Assembly: GCA_012295275.1 (NCBI GenBank)
Contig: CM022678.1
Coordinates: 556,894-620,893, forward strand
DNA length: 64,000 nt
Direction: 5' to 3'
From: Chrysomallon squamiferum
Lineage: Eukaryota > Mollusca > Gastropoda > Neomphalida > Peltospiridae
Positions 23,896 through 36,599 of the stretch are shown here, in pieces; position 1 is the first letter of the stretch, and each line of letters begins with the position of its first letter. The notes under the pieces were generated by a model. It had not been told where the DNA came from and did not search any database. It saw nothing but the letters and a program-made list of their open reading frames with translations. Position numbers and translations under genes: made by a program.

Positions 23896-24089
23896 TAATT
23901 AAATTTATTTATTTATTTATTTATTTGTTACGTGGCAGAAATAAATAAAACAAAAAAAAAAATAAAATAAAATAAAATAAAATAAAATAATGAGAAAGGT
24001 TATATTTGCATGAAAGTTTATCAAATAATTATATTTACGGGTTAGTTAGTTAGTTAGTTTATTTATTTTTTTTTATATTTATTTGTTTA

Positions 24090-24836
24090 TTATTAGATCG
24101 AATTTTTATCTTTGTATAACAACAAGGCATCAAATGAAAACAGGACCAATAAGGATGCGCTGAGTATAACCACTGTTGATGAAAGAGATGTTCGTGAAAA
24201 TAATAATGCATACTTTGTTCAGTTATCTTATAAAATAGTCGATGGGAGAATAAAATATCTAGGGAAGAACTGATTATTTGAAAATACTGAACTGAAATTA
24301 ATTGATATCGTCCAATATTGATGCTGATAGAATTCAATGTGTTCTTGAAGCTGCAAAATTTTAAAATAAATATGATATGTCATTGGCTAAAAATATTTTC
24401 AAAGTTTAGTCAGCGTTAATATGGTAATAGGTTGATTTCTATATACTCATTTAATATAATTATAATCTAATACTGAGCTGTAATTTACAACAGCTAAAAC
24501 GGCTAATATTTATTTATTAGTTGATTTGGTTCCTGTCTTTTGGTTTTTGTTGCTGTGATTAGTTTCTGGAATGAATTTTTTGAACTGTTAAATATGGAGT
24601 ATCATTTCTTTGAAATCATCTTTCTGCAAGATTCAAGTTATTTTATTGTTAAATTTCTTATTTTCTTTATATCAAATTATTTATTAAAGAAATTAAACCA
24701 AAAAAATGATAAATCAACTTTTAATTGAACTGAAACTGTGGTTGTACCATTGGTAAATGTTTGAGAATGAAAAGTTTATTATTAATACTCAGTTTCTCTG
24801 TCAAAAAACCTAGCTATGTGTTTGAGAATCTGTATC

Positions 24837-24885
<49 letters not shown>

Positions 24886-25082
24886 CATCGGTTCATTTCA
24901 CTTACATTCTTTTTGTTTCTGTAACTCTTTGTTCCCAGTTTGCAATCTATAAATATATGCATTTCAATTTCAGTATAGTTTTACATGATCAACTAAACAT
25001 GATGAAGTGGTGCAAGTGATTCAACTTTCTTTTATTACATCAGTCGTTTGAGTGTATACTTAATCACTCAATGTGTTGATCT

Positions 25083-25130
<48 letters not shown>

Positions 25131-25335
25131 AATCGTTTTAGCTGTTAAATATAGAGTATCTTCTTATTGAAAATATTTTTTGGAAAGGGGTCATGAAAGA
25201 TTCATGTTAGTTTATTGTTAAATTTCTTGTTTTTATTAAATTAACTAAGAATTTAAAGCAGAGATAAAGTGCACGATATCAACCGATTCGTAAATTGTTT
25301 GAGAATGTTAAATTATTGTTAACTCGTATTATACA
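24090..25335 (+). repeat. Dispersed modules T-U-V, X and V
   Basis: T 24095-24350, U 24375-24510, V 24575-24810, X about 24890-25030 (cttgttcccagtttgcaatctata), (GT)n 25085-25130 and a second V 25140-25330. The same succession V-X-V is suggested at 30640-31240. (ATT)n lies at 24840-24885. No gene. Confidence 0.55.
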
Positions 25336-25344
25336 GAACAACCA

Positions 25345-25348
25345 TACA

Positions 25349-25385
<37 letters not shown>

Positions 25386-25483
25386 TTTGAAAATACAAAA
25401 TTTGAAATGATTTGGAATCGTGAAGTAATGATACTGATGTAATTCAGTCCATACGGGAAGTTGTCACAAAAGGAAAGAAAAAA

Positions 25484-25523
<40 letters not shown>

Positions 25524-26243
25524 GTAATAAAAATTAAATAAATAAAACAATGCAGAACATTTATGATAAGTTATTGGTTAAATATATTTTAAAGTATCAT
25601 GTTAATTTCTATATTGGTACATTAACAATCTAACATTGAGCTGTAATTTAAAATGGCTAAATGGATAGTCCTTATTACAGTAATACTAATTAGTTGATAT
25701 TGTTCTTGTTTTTGTCGTTTGTTTTCTGTTGTGTTTTGTTTTTGGAATTTTTATTATTTGTAAACTATCTAATATGGAATTTCTTCTCGTTAAAATTATT
25801 TTTGAAAAGGGTTATGGAAGATTCAAGTTAGTGTTAAATTATTTTTTTTCATTAATGAAAGTTTTTTTAAAATTATAATTATATGATATCAACTTATTTG
25901 GTAAGTGTTTGAGAACGAAAAGTTTATTATTAATTCTCAGTTTTCTCTGTTCTTATATTTCAAAAATAAACAAGCTCACTAGTCAATGTCATGCTACTTT
26001 AGGATTAGTCATCGTCACATGATCTAAACATGTACCTCCTTGAAATACTTAATATGAGTTCTGACACGTAGACATGAATTAGCAAAAAACACACTTTGTT
26101 ATACAAATCTTTATTATTTTAATTTTGGCCAAGTTTAAAAATAAGCGATTAAATAGAAATTTTGTGCTGATTTGCGAGTGCGGTTCTTCAAATATGTTTG
26201 GCTTTTTTAAAATAGTTTATTATAAAGTGTGTGTAATTGTCTC

Positions 26244-26274
<31 letters not shown>

Positions 26275-27400
26275 TGTGTGTGTGACGCATTAATATGTAT
26301 TTTCTTCAAATTAAAATTATTTTTGTCAAAAGGTCATGAAAAAATCAAGTTAGTTTATTATTAAATTACAATATTGCGATGAATTAAGAAATTAAACCAA
26401 AGATAAATAGCCCACAATCAACTGATATGGTAAGTGTTTGAGAATGAAAAATGTATTATTGATACTCAGTTTTGTCTGTCGTTACATTTTAAAATAAACA
26501 AGCTGAGTTGTCAGTTCTGTCACGTAGACTCGAGATAGCAAAGAACACATTTTTCACTGTGTATTTTGTTTTATTGTAGAAAATGAAAATAGGCTAGCTT
26601 TAAAAATGATTTATTTGATGGAGAAATTTTGTTCTCAACTGTGAGAATGGTTGTTCATTGAATTTTTTTTTTTTTTTTTTTAAATTTTAATAGTTTATTG
26701 TTTGAGTATTTTACTGTCATATTTAGTAAGCATGGTATTCCGAAGTTCCGAATAATAATAATAATCATAATAATAATCATAACAATAAATGCTTTAATGT
26801 AACAACACACTCCACATCTAATACTTTCTACATCTATAGTAACATACTTTAATTGCCAACACATACAGAAAGAAAATACATTAAAAAGTCAGACGTACGT
26901 TAAAACGGTCACTAACATTTACTGAACAACAGACGTTAAAATGTTCACGGGCGTAACCGAAGCAACCGTGGAAAATATCAGTATTAGTTCTGATGAGGAA
27001 ATTAACAAAATTCCTGTTCATTAATTGAAATTATCGTTAGCAAAAGGAAATAGAATGATTGCATCGTGGAAATATTTCTGTTATGTCTCTTCTAATTATC
27101 ACATTTCAGTTGTTTGAGAGAGTGTGGCTTCCTTACTGTATAGTTTATTACAAACAAAGCAAGTGTTTGTTTTTATTTTTTATTTTTAAATTATGCTTTA
27201 TATAGAAACATACGCACCAGATCTACTTTGTTTTTTTGTTTATATATAATACTCGCTCACATTTACTCAACAACAGACGTTAAACTTATCAAAGGTGGAG
27301 GCAAAGCAACCGCGAAGAAAGGCTTCATTAGCTTTGATGAAGAAATTAATACAATTCCTGTTTATTAACTGAAATTGTCAAAAGCGAAAGGAAATATAAA
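25345..27400 (+). repeat. Dispersed modules T(partial)-U-V-V-W-W with microsatellites
   Basis: U 25545-25690, V 25780-26060 and 26290-26520, W 26885-27030 and again 27250-27380 (acatttactcaacaacagacgtt in both). (AAT)n at 25345-25385 and 25488-25525; a (CG)8(TG)n tract at 26243-26284. Non-coding. Confidence 0.55.
26243..26284. repeat. (CG)8(TG)13 alternating purine-pyrimidine tract
   Basis: Eight CG dinucleotides followed directly by about thirteen TG, a classic Z-DNA-prone sequence and the only sizeable CG run in the window. Confidence 0.9.
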
Positions 27401-27469
27401 TAATTGCATCGTGGAAAGATTCATGTCATGTCTCTGAGTGCGGTTTATGTGCTGTGTAGTGTGTTACAA

Positions 27470-28140
27470 AGAAAGCAAACTTTTTTTTTTTTTTTTTTTT
27501 AAATTTTAAAACCGGTAGCAATAATGTGAACATAAATTCAGTGGGGCTTGACAGCAAAGAAAGACGTTGTTGTTGTTGTTGTTGTTGTTGTTATTATTAT
27601 TCTCAAGTAATTTCTCATAGTTTTCCTCTTTCTGTATGCCTGTTTCTCCCCCACTTTGGCTTGCGTGCGTGCGTGTGCGTGCGTTTTCTAATTCGTCTAT
27701 AGTATAAAAAAAGCAACAACAAACAACGATTACCTAGAACGAACTGCACTTAAAAGTAGATAGATTACATTAAAATATGCCTGTTAATCATGTGCATCTT
27801 ATAGAGATTATAGGGAAGAATTGAAACAGGACATAAAAACATTCAAAAAAATAAAACATGTACAATAACATGAAATAAAAAAGTTTAAAGAAATGATTTC
27901 CTTTAAAAATAGTTAATGTATTTATCCAAGTGGAACAGACACAGTTGTGTATACTGGTAAGAAAAAGAAAGAAAATGTATAATTACATACATATAATCAA
28001 ATACATATAATCTGAACCTGGCACATACTTTAACTGAAGAATAAATAAATAAATGAATAAATAATGAAATAATGAAATAAATAAATAATGAATTATTAAA
28101 TGTATAACTGGACGAAACATAAAATAAAATTATGTTTACG
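27470..28140. other. Non-coding interval
   Basis: Contains poly-T, (TTG)n, the short repeat cctagaacgaactgcactta shared with 13.2 and 16.9 kb, and (AAAT)n. No gene seen. Confidence 0.4.
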
Positions 28141-28144
28141 AGTT

Positions 28145-28990
28145 AGTGTACTCAAGAGGATTGAGTCAATAAGAACAGATATTGTCTAGTAAAATTCTCT
28201 ATACTCCCAAGTTATTATTTCTTTGTTTAAGCTCTTCTCAGCTGAAGTCGAGACGTCATCACGGATTAAAGTGTTTGATTCTTAATTTGTTTTTGAAGAA
28301 TTATGTACTTTCACGTGACTTGCCTGTCGGAAATACACATGGTTTCTTTCCTGCCCTCCGGCTTTTCCCCTTTCGCGATAAAAAAGGCTAAAATTATTCT
28401 CATACGAAAGAGCGTAGACTTCACTTCAAAATGATGTGTTCCTTTTATAAATCGTACAAACTTTGATTTGAAATTTTAAAAGACAAGCTTTTGAACTGAA
28501 AATGTTCTTTGTTTCCACAAAAAATTCCCGATCAAGGTAATTCCCGAAGAGATCGATTTCTGCGTTTTATAAAAGAAAAAAAAAAAGAAGAAGAAAAACA
28601 AGGACTTTTTTCTGTCGATATCATGCATAAAATGCGGGAAGCCTTAAAAGCGGCCAATCGTTGTTCAGAAGTGAACTTGTACATCACTCAGTGTTCTCAC
28701 TAAGCAAATGGATGGGAATGGGTTGTGAAGCAAAGTGTAAGAGATTACCTTAAAAATAATATAATGAAGCGTTCCTTGATTTATTTGTTATTATTATTGT
28801 TTTATGTCTCCTCTTGTTAAAAAATATTGATAGTTTTTGCTCGAGGAAATTGATGTTAGCGATTTCAAGGTAGGTAATTTGTGATGATTTTGTTGAGAAT
28901 TTTAATCAGTTTCAGTTCGACTTTAACATTAGTTTGTTGTGGGTGTATATTTCAATTCATTCTACTAAGTAATTGTATATATTTTCATCA
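28145..28990 (+). repeat. Module Y, longer copy, paired with 39330-40075
   Basis: 28690-28770 (atggatgggaatg, then gagattaccttaaaaa) matches 39716-39780. 28800-28985 (ctcttgtt, then gtgatttcaagg-like text, attttcatca) matches 39900-40072. The first 120 bp match 19385-19570 inverted. A lysine-rich open stretch at 28509-28703 has no recognisable domain and I do not call it a gene. Confidence 0.5.
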
Positions 28991-29021
28991 AATTGTCAAG
29001 ACAACGAGGTAATAAATACAG

Positions 29022-30215
29022 TGTACCCGAAATAAATCTACCCATGATCACAAGAGATTTGCGTCTTAGTGAAGTGATTAACAGTTATTTATTGATAATT
29101 GTAATTTGATGAAAGAAGAAGAAATAAATGTTAATATGAAAGCTTTCAATATAAAATGTATGAGTTAAGTTTTTTGTTTGCTTCCGGTGTCGTGTTCAGT
29201 TTGGCAATAATTAATGTTAAGTCTGATGTTAGCTGCGATATATAAATAAATACATGAGTAAATAAGTAAAAAAAAGAAAGAAAAAAGAAAGAAAGAAGGA
29301 AGGAAACAAGGAAAGAAATAGACAGAACTTAAATTACTTAGTCATTTATAGATTAATTGACAAAAATATTAAATTTGTGTTTGTTTGTTTACCTACTTTC
29401 AAAATTAAGCATGATAGATTGGTCACGTGATTCTTTTCCATGATATAGGAAGAAAATTACAAGAGCACCTCAAAAAAGAACCCCAAATAGAATGAAATGA
29501 AATAAGCAAAAATGAAAAAAAAAAAACAAAAAAAAAAACAACCTCTAAATAAATAATATAAGACAAAAATAAATAAATAAATTAATTAATTAATTAATTA
29601 AAAGAAAAAAAAATGAAATAATGAAATGTGAAATGTAGAGTTGGATAAAAGGTTATAAAATAAAATTGTGAGTTAGTGTATTTTACTATTCACGTGTTCG
29701 AGAGGGGTGAATGAAGATTAAACTCAGAGTGATAAATAAAATTAAATAATTAAATAACGATGTCTGCCCTGATTTGAAAATAGAGTAGTCTTCTTTCCTG
29801 AATGAAGAACATAAATCTTAATACCAATAATTATATATCTGAATGTGTGTGTGAGTGTGTCTGTCTGTGTGTTATTTTAAGCTATCTGTAAGCTTACTGT
29901 AAGAAAATGATATGCTACTAGCCCCTGAGTACTGCTCATATCTTTTTGTGTAAATATACAAACCAGTTTGACAAATGTATTATTCTTAGAACTGATACAA
30001 AACGTGTTTACATTGTCACCAAGCAACCAGAGTAACGTACTACGTGTAAACCTGTGACGTGTCGTTTTACAAAAATATCACTTGACGTGTCTAAGCAGAC
30101 GATTCACAGAGCGTGGAGTTTGTGACAATTCGTTAGCTGACAAGATTCCAGTTTTACTTCGATTTAGATTGACAGGTAAGCAAACTTAAAGTATACTGTT
30201 TTTAGTAGTGGCTAT
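29022..30215 (+). repeat. Dispersed modules P, Q and R in order (second full copy)
   Basis: P 29022-29220, Q 29760-30060 (gtctgccctgat, caagcaaccagagtaac), R 30062-30180 ending gacag/gtaagc. Collinear with 19835-20600 but with about 500 bp extra of AAAT/AATT-rich sequence between P and Q. Confidence 0.6.
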
Positions 30216-30499
30216 TGACTGTTTATTTAATAGTTTTAAATTTATTAATTGTCTACAGTGATTCCGGACTATGACATCTGAAACTCGGCTTTCGTTTCAG
30301 TTTTCAGTTAAAAATAATTATGAACGAATAAAATTACATTTCCTTTTTCTCCTTTTTTTTTATTTTTTTTTTTTTTAATTAATTGATTTATAAAGCAATA
30401 AACATAAGAACAAAAAGTGTGTTATCATCATCCCATTATATTTAATTTTACGCTGTATTAACTTGCCGAAGTTTTAGAAAAGGACAAAGATGGCACCAG

Positions 30500-30971
30500 T
30501 AATGGTTTAAATTAAAGAAAGAGGAATAAAATGTCTACGAAATAACTGATTATTTAAAAGTACAAAACTGAATTCAGCTGGTTTTATCAAATATTAATAC
30601 TAATGTAAATCAGTGTTATTTTTTATTATTGTTGTTATTTTTCGTTTTTTTCTGTATGTCTTGGTTCCGTGTCTCTGCATTCTATAAGTAATGTGTATCT
30701 TGTTACATATGAATCCAGTAAAGATGATAAAGTATTACAAGGTCTACATGTCTGCTACAAATACGTTTATTACACCAGACATTTCAGTCATACCGCGACT
30801 ATACGTAATCACACACTATTTGTGTCTGTATAAGCACTCACTGTCTGTCTCTGTGTGTGTTTGCAATTTAATTAACTGTTCAGTTTGGAGTATCTTCTGT
30901 TTAGAATTATTTTTGACTAGGAGTCATGAAAGATTCATGTTTGTTTATTCTTTTCTTTTTTTTTTCATTAA

Positions 30972-31019
<48 letters not shown>

Positions 31020-31240
31020 TTATTAAATTACATTATTCCGATGAATTGACAAATTAAAACAGAGATAAATAGTACGATATCAGCTGAGTTGGTAAATGTT
31101 TGAGAATGAAAAGTTTATTATTAAAATTCAGTTTTCTCTGTCGTTACATTTTAAAATAAACAAGCTCACTGGTCAAGGTCATTGTTACTTTAAGGTAAGA
31201 TCATTTTCACGAGATCTAGATACGTTCCACTTTAAAATAA
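30500..31240 (+). repeat. Dispersed modules T, X and V
   Basis: T fragment 30520-30620 (aaaatgtctacgaaataactgatt), X 30640-30860 (ccagtaaagatgataaagtatt), V 30890-31240. (ATT)n at 30976-31020. Non-coding. Confidence 0.55.
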
Positions 31241-31249
31241 TTAACACGA

Positions 31250-31524
31250 GTTGTCGTTGTTGTTGTTGTTGTTCTTGTTCTTCTTATTATTATTACTATG
31301 ACTATTGTTATTTTACTGTGAGTAGAACATGTATAGACAGACCGCACGTTAACCGTGTTCATGGTCGAGTTGTAAACAAGGAGAATTTGAAACCTGTATA
31401 GTTACACTATTCAAGATAATATCGCTAATACTGCCTAGTTTTGTTTGTGAAACACTGGGTGAGATTTCAAAGTTTAATGTCAAACCATACTTCATATTTA
31501 TTGTAGTTGTTCTTGTATTTATTG

Positions 31525-31566
<42 letters not shown>

Positions 31567-32109
31567 ATCGAATTATATATTTTTATACACAACAACAACA
31601 ACAAATCAGAATACAGCCAGTAACATCCACTATAGGAATAATAATAATAATAAGAAGAAGAAGAAGAAGAAGAAAGATTAAAAAGAGTGAATAAGAGAAG
31701 CGATGTTTACGTATAAACATTGCTAACAAGCAATAATAATAATGCGTACTTTTTTCAGTTGTCTTATCAAATAGTCGATGTATGAATAAAATGTTTACGA
31801 AATAACCGATTATTTGAAAATACAGAATTGAAATTAATTTGGTATCGTCAAACATTGATGCCGAAGTTGCAGAAAAGGAGGAATGATTATGACAAGCTAT
31901 TGGCTCAAAAATATTTTGAAATTTTAGTCACTGTTAATAAAGTAACGAGGTAATTCCTACATATTTATTTTGCATAATTATAATCTAATACTGAGGTGCA
32001 ATTTAAAACGGCTAAAATTGATATTCCTTATTTCAGTTATATTTATTTAATAATTTTATTCTTGTTTTTTATTTTTAGTTTTTAACTTTGTGTTTGTTTT
32101 GATTTTGCA

Positions 32110-32157
<48 letters not shown>

Positions 32158-32572
32158 GTTATTATTATTGTTATTATTATTAAACTGTTTAATATGCAGT
32201 ATTTTCTGGCTAAAATTATTTTTGACAAGGGGTTATGAAAGATTTATATTAGTTTATTGTTGAATATCTTGTTTTCATTAAATTACATGATTAAGAAAAT
32301 TAAATTAAAGATAACTACTACTACGATATCATCTGATCTAGTATATGTTTGATAATGAAAGGTTTATTATTAATACTAAGTTGTTTTCTGTCGATGTATT
32401 TTAAACTAAACAATGTCACTGTTGCTTATTTTTGTCGTGTAGACACTAAGTAGGAAAGAACAGACATTATTGTTGTACAAGTGTTTATTGTTTTTATTAT
32501 AGAAAGTAAAATTTGGTCAATTTTAAAAATAAGTGTAATAGCGGAGAATTATTGCTGTGAGTGTGATTGTTC

Positions 32573-32622
<50 letters not shown>

Positions 32623-32695
32623 TCTATGTATATCATTGTCATGTTTAAATATTTCAAATATGATACCGTACAGTGAGTCCAGTATTCCGAAGATT

Positions 32696-32780
<85 letters not shown>

Positions 32781-33060
32781 CAACAACAACAACAACAATA
32801 ATATGTGGCAACTCGTGCTCCTAATCTGGTGTTTTCTGTACCTACAGAAACACTTTAATTAGCAATACAAACGAAATTACATTAAATACTCGCTACGTCA
32901 GACGTACATTAAAACGCTTAGTAACATTTACTAAATAACAGACGTTAAAACTATCACAAGCGTAGCTAAATCAGCGAACCGTGGAGAAATATCGTCATAG
33001 CGTCGAAAAGAAATTTCACAAAATGTGTTTATTAACTGAATTCATCGATAGGAATAAGAA
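31250..33060 (+). repeat. Dispersed modules S-T-U-V-W in order
   Basis: S 31340-31480, T 31560-31870, U 31880-32040, V 32190-32420, W 32885-33060, with (ATT)n at 32116-32180, (TA)n at 32575-32615 and (AAT)n at 32698-32776. The S-T-U-V-W order equals 17.75-19.02 kb, which suggests duplication of a roughly 1.5-2 kb unit rather than independent insertions. Confidence 0.6.
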
Positions 33061-33299
33061 ATGTAAATGATTCCGTTCTGGAAAAATTCCTGTCGTAACC
33101 CTTCTCATTATCGTTCTTTCGCTGTTTGATAGTGTCTGGTTTATGTGCCGTACAGTGTATTAAAAGGAAAAGAAGCTATTTTTTCTTCTACTTTTAGTTG
33201 TTTTCTTTGTTTGGGTTTTTTTTGTTTTTTTTAAGTATAAAACTGGTCAATATTGTCAATGTAAATTCAGTGTGGCTCGAATCTTATAATGCGAAAAAA

Positions 33300-33319
33300 A
33301 AAAAATTATTATAATTATA

Positions 33320-33352
<33 letters not shown>

Positions 33353-34318
33353 GACTTATTTCCCTTATATTTTCTCGTTCTGTATATAGACATATGTATC
33401 CAATAAAGATGACAAAATACTGCTTACCCAAACACCTGTGACTGTGTAAAACTGATATAAACACTTTTATTAGAGCAGTCATATTACTTGTACCATGAGA
33501 GTGAAGTTGTCAGATAATCACACACACACACGCACACACGCACACACACACTTCCACACAAACACACATATCAGCCTTACTCTTGTAATCCTAAATAACG
33601 CAAAAATTAAATGTAATTAACTGTTTTCTTTCTCAGTTTGACCGCTCTCGAGAGTAAAACCTTCACTCGTGTTTATTTTGTTGTTGCTATACATCTGTTA
33701 AATAATTATATAAAACTATTTTAAGACCAAAACCTGAATTTAAATATGAAAGAAGTAACCGAGTAATAAGTATGTATGTGCGTATGTATATGTGTGTGTA
33801 TGAATGTATGTATGTACGTATCGATGTATGTATGCATGCATGTATGTCTCTAAATATGTATGTATGCATGTGTTTGTGTCTGTATGTGTGTGTGTGTGTA
33901 TGTGTCTGTGTTTGTACCGATAAACCAGTGATTTTATTTTATTTTCCTGTAGGAAAGATAATTTCAGCTAATAAACAGAAATTTTATTTGAAACAAATAT
34001 ATACATATGACTAAACGAAAAACAAATAATTATATTTGATATTAACTGTTTGTAGTATCAGATACAGGTTACGTTTTGAAGTCAGTGTAAGGTACGTTTA
34101 GTAAATGTTGAAAACTGTTATAAAAGTACAATAATTTACAAACTACAACCATAGCGATAAATCGTTGTTATTTTTATTTTTATTTATTTCTATTTTATTA
34201 TTATTATTATTAAAAAAATGTTGTAGTTTTTTTTTAAATCTATCATGTACTGCAACATTGTAGTTATAATATTTTACATCTTTGCTAACAGTCATATTTC
34301 TATTGTTTTATTACACTG

Positions 34319-34361
<43 letters not shown>

Positions 34362-34370
34362 CTCTTGGTG
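33300..34370. other. Non-coding interval with module X and microsatellites
   Basis: X-like text at 33355-33480 (catatgtatccaataaagatgacaaaatact). (ACAC)n near 33521-33570, (TATG)n at 33770-33905 and (GT)n at 34320-34358. No gene seen. Confidence 0.4.
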
Positions 34371-34674
34371 ATATGCATATTATTAAAAAGTCCATTTTAA
34401 AACTATCACTCCAATCTTGTCTTATATGTTTCAAAAGAAGAATCAGATTTATAATTTTGTTTTTGATCTGATTTTATTTTATTTGTTTATTTTATTGTCA
34501 TTGTTAACATTATAATCATTGTTGATATTGCTTTATTTCTTCTCTTTTTTTCTTCTTCTTCTTCTTACTATTAATTTTATTTTTATTTTTACAATTTTAT
34601 TTTATCTTTTTATTTTTTTTTTTTTTTTAATTATATGTAATACCTGTATATACACGAAAACAGATCCTAGGTTG

Positions 34675-34860
34675 GTCATGTTCACGACTGAGTTGTAAAC
34701 AAGGATAATTTGAAATCTGTGTAGTTACACTCATTGTTAGAGAATAGACAAATGTCGTTACAGGGGTATTGAAGATAATTTTACTGATACTGCCTAGTTT
34801 AGTCTGTCAAACAGCATTTCAGATTTCAAAGTTTAATGTCCGCTACATTTCAGCACTATG
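34675..34860 (+). repeat. Module S, further copy
   Basis: tgttcacgactgagttgtaaacaagga and acactcattgttagagaatag match 15340-15400 and 31355-31400. Confidence 0.5.
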
Positions 34861-34886
34861 ATTATTATTATTATTATTATTATTAT

Positions 34887-34890
<4 letters not shown>

Positions 34891-34979
<89 letters not shown>
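34891..34979. repeat. (GA)n array, 89 bp, pure
   Basis: Uninterrupted GA dinucleotides after an (ATT)n tract; a homopurine mirror repeat able to form H-DNA. Confidence 0.95.
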
Positions 34980-34982
<3 letters not shown>

Positions 34983-35004
34983 GTGAGTTTGTTGGGCATT
35001 AGCA

Positions 35005-35710
35005 CTTCAACTTTCTCGTTACTTAGTTAAATACTTACTCAGAATTCTTAAACCTGAACGAAGTCAGTAAATTTAAATGATTAATTCGACAGTCTGGCGT
35101 GAGCACGATATTATTATTCATTGTACGTCGTTGGTAATCCCGCTATCCCTATGTTCTGCTCATCTCTTTCTTACGTTGTATACAAATCAGTTCTAATTTG
35201 TGTTAACGTTCTAGTGTGTAACACGATACTCAAATAAACAGGAAATCTCGAACTGTTACCTCAAAGATAACAACAAACTGTGTGGCTTGTAAGACTTCTT
35301 TATTAAATGCCGAAGCCAAAGCTCAATCCAAACTGTCAAGTTTTGGGATTTTGGGAGAGAAATCATAGAGGGGGAATTTGAAGTCGCCTAGAAGAGAAAT
35401 CACGCAATGTCGCCTGTGCATATCGTGTCAAATGAGTGACATTGTCGACAGACCACCAAATGAGTTAAATACAGCTGCCCAGTCCTTCTGTCAATAGTCA
35501 AAGTCCAGATGTGGATGATTATCTACATTTATTGAAACCAATAAAAATAATCCACATGGTTACAGAACTGTACTTAGACGTACGTCGTCAAAACGAGGAG
35601 ATATTCGCGTGTTAGTCCTGTAACTGATATTAATGTTGCACGTAGAAATACAAAAGTTAAATAAATAAATAAATAGATATAGCACAACAATAATTAAAAT
35701 ACAGAATTCT
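35005..35710 (+). repeat. Long dispersed repeat paired with 16385-17120
   Basis: Second copy of the roughly 700-bp repeat; collinear with it apart from an extra segment near 35335-35390. Confidence 0.6.
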
Positions 35711-35919
35711 TTGTGAGTGAGAATTGGCGGGTTCTTTTTGTTGTTACTTTTTTGTGCGGTTATTTTTTGGACAAATTTTATTTTTGTTGTTATCTGATCT
35801 ATATTTTTTTTACTTGTATAACTGTTGTTTGTGTTTTTCTTTATAAAAACAAAAACAAACAACAACAACAACAACAACAAACAAACGTGCAGAGACGATT
35901 ATGAAGTAATACAATAGAG

Positions 35920-36160
35920 CAGTCATGGGCAGCCTTTTTCGAGAAGCGGGTCACATGAGACATGACTCATACTCAGGCGGGCCGCAGTACTAATTTAGAA
36001 GATTTTGTGTTTTTACGTAAAGTTTTCATTTACTTCAGGAACTGTTATAATAACAAAACAATTACATATGTTTTAGTATATAAGTAGATACAAAATAGAC
36101 TCATTTTATAAAACTGAATTAACGTTATTTTCCTTGTCAAATTAGGCGGGCCCATGACTG
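35920..36160. mobile_element. hAT-type MITE, 241 bp
   Basis: Termini CAGTCATGGGC at 35920-35930 and GCCCATGACTG at 36150-36160 are perfect 11-bp inverted repeats, with subterminal gcgggccgc and ggcggg as in many hAT elements. The flanking 8-mers are caatagag and ctctagag (6 of 8 identical), the second fitting the hAT target preference nTCTAGAn. The paralogous empty site at about 23845-23875 reads aatacactagagaaccagg, exactly the flanks joined with one copy of the 8-mer. No coding capacity, so it must have been moved in trans. Confidence 0.8.
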
Positions 36161-36186
36161 CTCTAGAGAGCCAGGAAAGAAAAGTA

Positions 36187-36348
36187 TTATTTTTATTTAT
36201 TTATCTATTTATTTATTTATTTATTCATTTATTTATTTGTTTGTTTATTTATTTATTTATTTATTTATCTATCTATCTATTTATTTATTTATTTACTTAT
36301 GTATTTGTTTATTTATTTATTTATCTATTTATTTATTTATTTATTTGT

Positions 36349-36383
<35 letters not shown>

Positions 36384-36455
36384 TTTGTTTATTTATCTAT
36401 TTCTCTATTTATTTATTTGTTTATTTATTTATCTATTTATTTATTTATTTATATT
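36187..36455. repeat. (TTTA)n array, about 270 bp
   Basis: Tetranucleotide array with ttta, ttca, tcta and tttg variants, open in all three forward frames because the unit length is not a multiple of three. These frames are not genes. Confidence 0.95.
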
Positions 36456-36599
36456 CTTTTTCCCACAATGTTTTGTTTCTCTCTATCAGTCATGTAGAAT
36501 GCAAGCTGCAGATACTTTTATTATTTAAAAAAACATTTTGTTTCTTCAGCTGATATCAGTATTGATAAAGAACTGAACTACTATTGCAGGAAGATAATT

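Noticed and set aside
28509-28703. Lysine-rich open stretch
   Set aside because: Lies in repeat module Y, the sister copies do not preserve the frame, and no domain is recognisable.
36187-36455. Long open frames of YLFI-type repeats in three frames
   Set aside because: Pure consequence of the (TTTA)n array; no codon bias, domain or start context.
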